Shown: in pieces, positions 15,605-19,481 of the stretch | Numbering within the stretch: the stretch's first letter is position 1 | How the letters are laid out: the number at the start of each line of letters is the position of its first letter | NCBI GenBank assembly: GCA_002329155.1 | Contig: DCXY01000001.1 | Coordinates: 89,708 to 109,188 of the forward strand | Reading direction: 5' to 3' | Length of the DNA stretch: 19,481 nt | Origin: Stenotrophomonas sp. UBA2124 | GTDB taxonomy: Bacteria > Pseudomonadota > Gammaproteobacteria > Xanthomonadales > Xanthomonadaceae | Position numbers and translations under genes: made by a program | The notes under the pieces: generated by a model | Seen by the model: only the letters and a program-made list of their open reading frames with translations | What the model was told of the DNA's origin: nothing | The model's database searches: none

Positions 15605-15892
15605 CTGTTCCTGTTCGGCATGGTGCCAGGCATGGCGTACCAGCCAGCGTGCTTCGTCCCACGACACCGCTAGTGCGGGGTAATGGGCGTGATAGCTGTC
15701 CTGCAGCACCTTGTAGAGCTGTTCCTCGTTGGCGCGCGGGTAGGCCTGGTAAACGTCGTAACCCATTTCCAGCAGGCGCCGGTAATGGTCGAACTCATGC
15801 TGGCCGAGCCGGCCGATGGCGTGAATGCTGCGCCAGTAGGCCAGCTCGGTATCACGGTTGATGCTGCGTTGGGCTGCGGATGTGCTCGTCAT
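15593..15892 (-). CDS. Conserved-looking hypothetical protein, 99 residues
   Basis: MTSTSAAQRSINRDTELAYW continues into a soluble, mainly helical-looking sequence rich in His, Tyr and Trp (HEFDHYRRLLEMGYDVYQ; DEARWLVRHAWHHAEQEQ). There is no signal peptide, membrane span or metal-site motif that I recognise, and I cannot assign a family. It is judged real because GGAG stands 8 nt before the ATG, a good promoter lies just upstream, composition is protein-like, and the frame fits exactly between the convergent hairpin and the aldo/keto reductase. The clustered His residues could bind metal, but this is speculation. Confidence 0.72.
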   Translation of the reverse strand: MTSTSAAQRSINRDTELAYWRSIHAIGRLGQHEFDHYRRLLEMGYDVYQAYPRANEEQLYKVLQDSYHAHYPALAVSWDEARWLVRHAWHHAEQEQAAH

Positions 15893-15932
15893 GGGCGGGA
15901 CTCCATTCGCGGTCTTGACCCCTGTCCGAACA

Positions 15933-15962
15933 ATCCTACGGTGCGGTATTGCCGGCGTTCAA
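15933..15962 (-). promoter_or_regulatory. Sigma70-like promoter for the 99-residue gene
   Basis: On the minus strand TTGAAC (15962-15957) and TAGGAT (15938-15933) are 18 nt apart. Transcription would start near 15926, about 34 nt before the ATG. It suggests that the gene is expressed separately from the aldo/keto reductase upstream. Confidence 0.5.
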
Positions 15963-15980
15963 GCAGGTTCCTTGTTCAGC

Positions 15981-16934
15981 TTATTCAGCACTGGCGGCAT
16001 CAAGTTGACCGACATCACGTTCTGACAGATTCAGCTGCGCGGCGGCCAGCACATCCTTCAACTGGGCCACGCTGGTGGCGCTGACGATGGGTGCGGTGAT
16101 GCCGGGCCGCGCGATCAGCCAGGCCAGCGCGACCTGGGCCGGTTTGGCCTTGTGCGCGGCGGCCACGTCGTCCAAAGCGGTGAGGATGCGCAGTCCGCGT
16201 GGATTGAGGTATTTCGTCACCACCTTGGCACCACGCGCGTTGCTCTTGCCGGCATCTCTGGCACTGCGGTACTTGCCGCTGAGGAAACCACTGGCCAGCG
16301 AGTAGTAGCTGATCACACCCAGTGCGTGCTCGCGCGCCAATGGCTCCAGTTCGGCTTCGTAGCCGGCGCGGTCGTACAGGTTGTACTCCGGCTGCAGCGT
16401 TTCATAGCGCGGCAGGTGGTAATCGGCCGATACCTTCAGCGCATCACGCAGGCGCGATGCACTGTAGTTGGAGGCACCGATGGCGCGCACCTTGCCCGCT
16501 TCGATGAGCCGCGCGAACGCGCCCAGGGTTTCTTCCAGCGGCACCGATTCGTCATCTTCGTGTGCTTGATACAGATCGATCACGTCGGTCTGCAGGCGGC
16601 GCAGCGAATCTTCCACCGCCGCGTTGATGTTGTCGGCGGACAGTCCCGGACGCTCGGCCCACTTGGCGACCTTGGTCGCCAGCAGCAGCTTGTCACGCTT
16701 GCCGCTGCGCTTGATCCAGCGGCCGATGATGGTTTCCGATTCGCCGCCACGGTTGCCCGGCACCCATGCCGGATACACATCGGCGGTATCCACCAGGTTG
16801 AAGCCGGCATCGACGAATGCATCGAGCAGGGCGAAGGCGGTCTTCTCGTCGGCACTCCAGCCGAAAACATTGCCACCAAAGGCAATAGGGCTGGCCTGCA
16901 GGCCGGAACGGCCAAGTTCGCGATGCTGTGGCAT
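15981..16934 (-). CDS. Aldo/keto reductase
   Basis: 317 residues from ATG 16934 (MPQHRELGRSG), with GGGAG 6 nt upstream; the frame extends to 16997 but without a ribosome-binding site. This is an NADPH-dependent TIM-barrel oxidoreductase. The catalytic tetrad is complete: Asp49 and Tyr54 in VDTADVYP, Lys88 in LATKVAKW and His125 in DLYQAHEDD. The cofactor-binding part includes GASNYSASRLRDALK and the C-terminal IVSATSVAQLKDVL segment. The sequence resembles the YajO/Tas-like class of bacterial aldo/keto reductases that reduce small aldehydes. The real substrate is unknown. It is divergent from the methyltransferase gene across a 196-bp gap and is followed 88 bp later by the 99-residue gene on the same strand. 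Confidence 0.93.
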   Translation of the reverse strand: MPQHRELGRSGLQASPIAFGGNVFGWSADEKTAFALLDAFVDAGFNLVDTADVYPAWVPGNRGGESETIIGRWIKRSGKRDKLLLATKVAKWAERPGLSADNINAAVEDSLRRLQTDVIDLYQAHEDDESVPLEETLGAFARLIEAGKVRAIGASNYSASRLRDALKVSADYHLPRYETLQPEYNLYDRAGYEAELEPLAREHALGVISYYSLASGFLSGKYRSARDAGKSNARGAKVVTKYLNPRGLRILTALDDVAAAHKAKPAQVALAWLIARPGITAPIVSATSVAQLKDVLAAAQLNLSERDVGQLDAASAE

Positions 16935-17130
16935 GTGTGTCTCCCATATTTCCCTAGCGTTGCAGCATAAGCGCAGAACATTCCCGTTCGATGGCACAAC
17001 GCTGGAAACTGCGTTCCGCAGCGCATCATCGCGATAACGCTATGTGAACATTTCGATGTGGCACATGCACTCACCCGGCGCGGAAAAGCACCATGCTAGG
17101 CTCGCGGTACATCCGCGAAAGGAGTACGCC
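16935..17130. other. Divergent gap between aldo/keto reductase and methyltransferase genes
   Basis: 196 bp with the two ribosome-binding sites at its ends (GGGAG for the reductase; AAAGGAG at 17118-17124 for the methyltransferase). TATGCT at 16969-16964 on the minus strand and TAGGCT at 17097-17102 on the plus strand are possible -10 boxes, neither with a good -35. I see no operator-like dyad. Confidence 0.3.
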
Positions 17131-17985
17131 ATGCACCTACCTGTTCCGCTGTTGTGTGCCTGCCTGCTGGGCATTGGCGCCGTCATGCCTGCCGCGCCGC
17201 TGATGGCGCAGGACAAGGCCGCCACTGCGGATGTGCAGGTGCCGGCCACATTGCAGGCTGCCGTGCACGCCAGCACGCGCACACCGGCCAACGTGGCCCG
17301 CGATGGCTTCCGTCATCCCGCGCAGACGCTGGCCTTCTTCGGCCTGCAGCCGCAGCAGACCGTGGTGGAGATCACGCCCGGTGGTGGCTGGTATGCGGAA
17401 ATTCTGGCGCCGTATCTGCGCGAGGGTGGCCAGTACGTCGCTGCGGTGGTGGACCCTGAAGCGCTGCCCGCCGGCGGTGGCCGCGATTACCAGCAGCGTG
17501 CGCGCGATGGCCTGGCGAAGAAGTTTGCCGGTTCACCGGCCATGTTCGAGCGCGCCACCGTGGTGGCCTACGACCCCGCAGCACCGGTGCTGGGCAAGCC
17601 CGGTTCGGCCGATCTGGTGCTGACCTTCCGCAACGTGCACAACTGGCGTTCCAATGGCCAGGCCGAAGGCATGTTCCGTGCGTTCCATGACGTGCTCAAG
17701 CCCGGTGGTGTGCTCGGCGTGGTCGAACACCGTGCCAAATCCGACGTGCCTGCGGACGACAAGAGTGGTTACGTGGGGCAGGCGCAGATGATCGCCATGG
17801 CCGAAGCGGCGGGCTTCACGCTCGATGCCAGCAGCGAGGTCAACGCCAACCCGCGTGATACCAAGGACCACCCCAATGGTGTGTGGACCTTGCCGCCTTC
17901 CAACAACCACGACGCGGCCGATGCGCAGAAGTACAAGGCCATCGGCGAGAGTGACCGCATGACGCTGCGGTTCATCAGGAAGTAG
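17131..17985 (+). CDS. Exported SAM-dependent methyltransferase-like protein
   Basis: 284 residues from ATG 17131, which has a strong AAAGGAG 6 nt upstream. The N-terminus MHLPVPLLCACLLGIGAVMP looks like a Sec signal peptide, with probable cleavage after LMA (Ala26). The mature part has a class I methyltransferase fold: motif I VVEITPGGGWYAEILAPYL (~78-96), an acidic VVDPEAL after the next strand, DLVLTFRNVHNW (motif IV region) and LKPGGVLGVVEHRA (post-motif). It belongs to the predicted secreted methyltransferase group (COG4798-like). S-adenosylmethionine is not expected in the periplasm, so either it is imported or the protein has a different activity. The frame is open to 17044, but the added residues bypass the ribosome-binding site. 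The substrate is unknown. Confidence 0.88.
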   Translation: MHLPVPLLCACLLGIGAVMPAAPLMAQDKAATADVQVPATLQAAVHASTRTPANVARDGFRHPAQTLAFFGLQPQQTVVEITPGGGWYAEILAPYLREGGQYVAAVVDPEALPAGGGRDYQQRARDGLAKKFAGSPAMFERATVVAYDPAAPVLGKPGSADLVLTFRNVHNWRSNGQAEGMFRAFHDVLKPGGVLGVVEHRAKSDVPADDKSGYVGQAQMIAMAEAAGFTLDASSEVNANPRDTKDHPNGVWTLPPSNNHDAADAQKYKAIGESDRMTLRFIRK

Positions 17986-17986
17986 C

Positions 17987-18120
17987 GGGGAAACGGGAAC
18001 GGGGAGGTGGGAATGATGGATCAGCGGTAGCTGCGCAGCATCCATGTGGTGCACGGACTGCATAGCCAATACCCCGCCGTTGCACCATCATTCCCCGTTC
18101 CCGCCACCCTGTTCCCAGCT
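17987..18120. repeat. G-run repeat and inverted repeat between methyltransferase and rluE
   Basis: One base after the stop come G-runs of 4, 3, 4 and 3 (17987-18011) with AAAC, AAC and AGGT spacers, another quadruplex pattern. GGGAATGATGG (18009-18019) is the exact inverse of CCATCATTCCC (18085-18095), and the flanking CCCCGTTCCC (18092-18101) can also pair with GGGAACGGGG (17995-18004). The RNA can therefore form a long alternative stem ending about 20 nt before rluE. Confidence 0.65.
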
Positions 18121-18122
18121 TC

Positions 18123-18659
18123 ATGCTCATCGCCCTCAACAAGCCCTTCAACGTGCTGTGCCAGTTCACCGACCGCAGCCAGCCGCCACGCGCGACGCTG
18201 GCCGGTTTCGGGTTGCCGGCGGATGTGTATGCGGCCGGACGGCTGGATTACGACAGCGAGGGCCTGCTGCTGCTCACCGATGACGGCACGCTCGCCCATC
18301 GCCTGACCGACCCGCGCCACAAACAGCCCAAGACCTATTGGGTGCAGGTGGAAGGTGTGCCGACCGAGGAGAAACTGCAGGCACTGCGTGACGGCGTGCA
18401 GCTCAATGACGGCCCGACGTTGCCGGCCCGGGTGGAGCTGATGCAGGACGTGCCCGCGCTGTGGGAGCGCGATCCGCCGGTGCGTTTCCGGAAGACCGTG
18501 CCGGATGCCTGGCTGGCGGTGACGTTGCGTGAGGGCCGCAACCGCCAGGTGCGGCGCATGACCGCAGCCGTGGGCCTGCCGACGCTGCGTCTGGTGCGTT
18601 TCTCGATGGGCCCGTACACGTTGGACGGGCTGTTGCCGGGGCAGTGGCGGGTGCTTTAG
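18123..18659 (+). CDS. rluE: 23S rRNA pseudouridine synthase RluE
   Basis: 178 residues of the RsuA/RluE branch. MLIALNKPFNVLCQFTD at the N-terminus, the catalytic motif AGRLDYDSEGLLLLTDDG with Asp42, LNDGPTLPARVEL, and EGRNRQVRRMTAAVGLPTLR near the C-terminus match E. coli RluE closely. RluE converts a single uridine (2457, E. coli numbering) of 23S rRNA to pseudouridine. The protein is slightly shorter than the E. coli one (~217) because it lacks the N-terminal basic extension, and it has no S4 domain, as expected for RluE. There is no Shine-Dalgarno before ATG 18123; the upstream DNA is the C-rich arm of an inverted repeat. It converges on the small membrane-protein gene. Confidence 0.92.
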   Translation: MLIALNKPFNVLCQFTDRSQPPRATLAGFGLPADVYAAGRLDYDSEGLLLLTDDGTLAHRLTDPRHKQPKTYWVQVEGVPTEEKLQALRDGVQLNDGPTLPARVELMQDVPALWERDPPVRFRKTVPDAWLAVTLREGRNRQVRRMTAAVGLPTLRLVRFSMGPYTLDGLLPGQWRVL

Positions 18660-18688
18660 GCAGCCGCCATGCCGGGCATCAATGGCGT

Positions 18689-18744
18689 GCTGACGCCAGC
18701 AGGAACCAGGGTGGCTGCCCTGGTTCCCGTGCGCATGCGTCAGC
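18689..18744. terminator. Two-tier hairpin between convergent rluE and small membrane-protein gene
   Basis: The inner stem GGAACCAGGG (18702-18711) and CCCTGGTTCC (18718-18727) is a perfect 10 bp with a 6-nt loop. The outer stem GCTGACGC (18689-18696) and GCGTCAGC (18737-18744) is a perfect 8 bp. The position in a 95-bp gap between convergent stops makes a bidirectional terminator likely, though no T-run follows on either strand. Confidence 0.6.
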
Positions 18745-18754
18745 CGTTACGGTT

Positions 18755-19111
18755 TCAGGCGTCGCTGCCGATGTCGCTGGTTTCGTCGGTGACGCTGGCA
18801 GCATGGCGGCGGCGCTGTGCGATCTGGCGCGACTTGGCTTCCAGCGCCTCGTTGTCACGCTTGTTCTTGCGGTACACGGCATAGCCAAGCAGGCCCAGGC
18901 CGACCGCAGCCACGGCGATGGTGGCGGTGGGGTTGCGCTTGGCCACGCGGGTGACGGCACGGCCACCGGTCTTCATCGCGCCGATGGCGGCACCGGTCTT
19001 CAGCCACTCGGCTGCGCTGGAGCCGCCGGTCTTGAGGTTGTCGCCTGCGTGATTGACCAGCTCCATGGCGCGTTCCAAGGCCGGTCCGGTGATATCGCTG
19101 AACTTGCTCAT
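18755..19111 (-). CDS. Small single-span membrane protein, hypothetical
   Basis: 118 residues from ATG 19111 (MSKFSDITGPALERAMELVN), with AAGGA 8 nt upstream; the in-frame ATG at 19132 lacks this site. The order is a soluble N-terminal helix, three spaced KTG(G/A) motifs between ~27 and 50 (LKTGG, LKTGA, MKTGG), one membrane span at ~62-80 (TATIAVAAVGLGLLGYAVY), and a charged RKNKRDNEALEAKSRQIAQR tail. The layout recalls the YqjD/ElaB (DUF883) proteins, which tether ribosomes to the membrane, but the span is central, not C-terminal, and I do not claim membership. The function is unknown. Confidence 0.75.
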   Translation of the reverse strand: MSKFSDITGPALERAMELVNHAGDNLKTGGSSAAEWLKTGAAIGAMKTGGRAVTRVAKRNPTATIAVAAVGLGLLGYAVYRKNKRDNEALEAKSRQIAQRRRHAASVTDETSDIGSDA

Positions 19112-19249
19112 GTGGGGAGTCCTTGTTCTCACGGGTCAGATGCCCAGTGTCTCTGCTGGGGTGTGTACGGCATGTTAGCCGGAAAGGGTGACAGCGGGCT
19201 GTACGGCGGCAGTACCCCCGACATTCCCCGCAGCCCACTCCGTAGCCCC

Positions 19250-19354
19250 GTAGCCCGGGTAAGCGCAAGCGCACCCGGGACTGGGAATGATCGAGGAGTG
19301 GGCCGGCATCATCGGCACGATGCCCCCGGGTGCGCTTGCGCTTACCCGGGCTAC
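19250..19354. repeat. Perfect 30-bp inverted pair of GTAG-type REP elements
   Basis: The left arm 19250-19279 starts GTAGCCCGGGTAAGCGCAAG. The right arm 19325-19354 is its exact reverse complement, ending GCTTACCCGGGCTAC. The 45-nt centre contains GGCATC and GATGCC, which can pair too. Each arm is itself a hairpin. The arms are one base longer than the copies at 6644, 7005 and 7290. The flanks (19112-19249 and 19355-19390) show no gene. Confidence 0.85.
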
Positions 19355-19390
19355 AAGGGCAGGACTTTTTACGTCCCGCGCGGTTTTGCT

Positions 19391-19481
19391 CTATGGGTTG
19401 CGGTTGCGCTCCATGGGTCGTCGGGCCGCGCCATGCAGGTATTGGTAGTCCAGAGTTGCCCCCACCGTCGCCACGGGCCGG
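19391..19481 (-). CDS. Possible C-terminal end of a gene entering from the right
   Basis: On the minus strand a frame open from the window edge gives RPVATVGATLDYQYLHGAA, then RRPMERNRNP and a TAG at 19391-19393. Only 29 residues are visible and no family can be named. A competing reading is the start of a plus-strand gene at ATG 19433 (MQVLVVQSC...), which lacks a clear ribosome-binding site. I slightly prefer the minus-strand tail. Confidence 0.3.
   Translation of the reverse strand, partial: RPVATVGATLDYQYLHGAARRPMERNRNP

Noticed and set aside
17131..17175. Lipoprotein signal at Cys11 of the methyltransferase
   Set aside because: LCAC does not fit the lipobox at position -2, and the hydrophobic stretch continues after the Cys. 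An ordinary Sec leader fits better.

Overview
The window is high-GC, gene-dense chromosomal DNA. It most resembles a gamma-proteobacterium of the Xanthomonadaceae, with Stenotrophomonas or Xanthomonas the best guess. The evidence is a type II ketosynthase/chain-length-factor/glycosyltransferase run like the edge of a xanthomonadin (aryl polyene) pigment cluster, YcgL and RluE proteins of gamma-proteobacterial type, and intergenic space full of GTAG-type REP hairpins and C/G-rich palindromes. This is inferred from protein and repeat style; no marker RNA gene is present, and I see no tRNA, rRNA, CRISPR array, transposase or phage gene.

Layout. 1-2772 (minus strand): a translationally coupled three-gene run, ketosynthase, then a catalytically dead KS-like partner, then a family 2 glycosyltransferase cut by the left edge. 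2990-6605 (plus): ycgL overlapping a 1,115-1,118-residue membrane-anchored ankyrin protein. 6606-7698: no gene, but three mosaic tandem units of REP and palindromic repeats. 7699-9504 (minus) and 9817-11187 (plus): a divergent ion-transport pair, a KefB-type K+/H+ antiporter and the magnesium channel MgtE. 11432-14146: a 904-residue acyl-CoA synthetase (NDP-forming)/GNAT fusion of the Pat/PatZ type, a protein lysine acetyltransferase family. 14141-14861: three tandem ~240-bp units, followed by an alpha/beta hydrolase (14819-15547) whose own 5' end is part of the unit. 15593-16934 (minus): a small conserved hypothetical and an aldo/keto reductase. 17131-18659 (plus): an exported SAM-methyltransferase-like protein and rluE. 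18755-19111 (minus): a small single-span membrane protein. The right end holds a perfect 30-bp REP inverted pair and perhaps the tail of another minus-strand gene.

How the genes relate. Only the left-hand pigment-type genes look like one pathway. The KS and its partner should form the chain-extending heterodimer of a type II polyene synthase, with the glycosyltransferase tailoring or attaching the product. Kef and MgtE are related by ion-homeostasis theme and divergent arrangement only. The rest look like independent housekeeping genes separated by repeat-rich spacers.

The most unusual feature is the triplicated spacer between the acetyltransferase and the hydrolase. The repeated block appears to run from the last codon of one gene to about codon 14 of the next, so the hydrolase promoter/start region exists in three copies. 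Nothing in the window clearly amounts to a new multi-gene defence or biosynthetic system.
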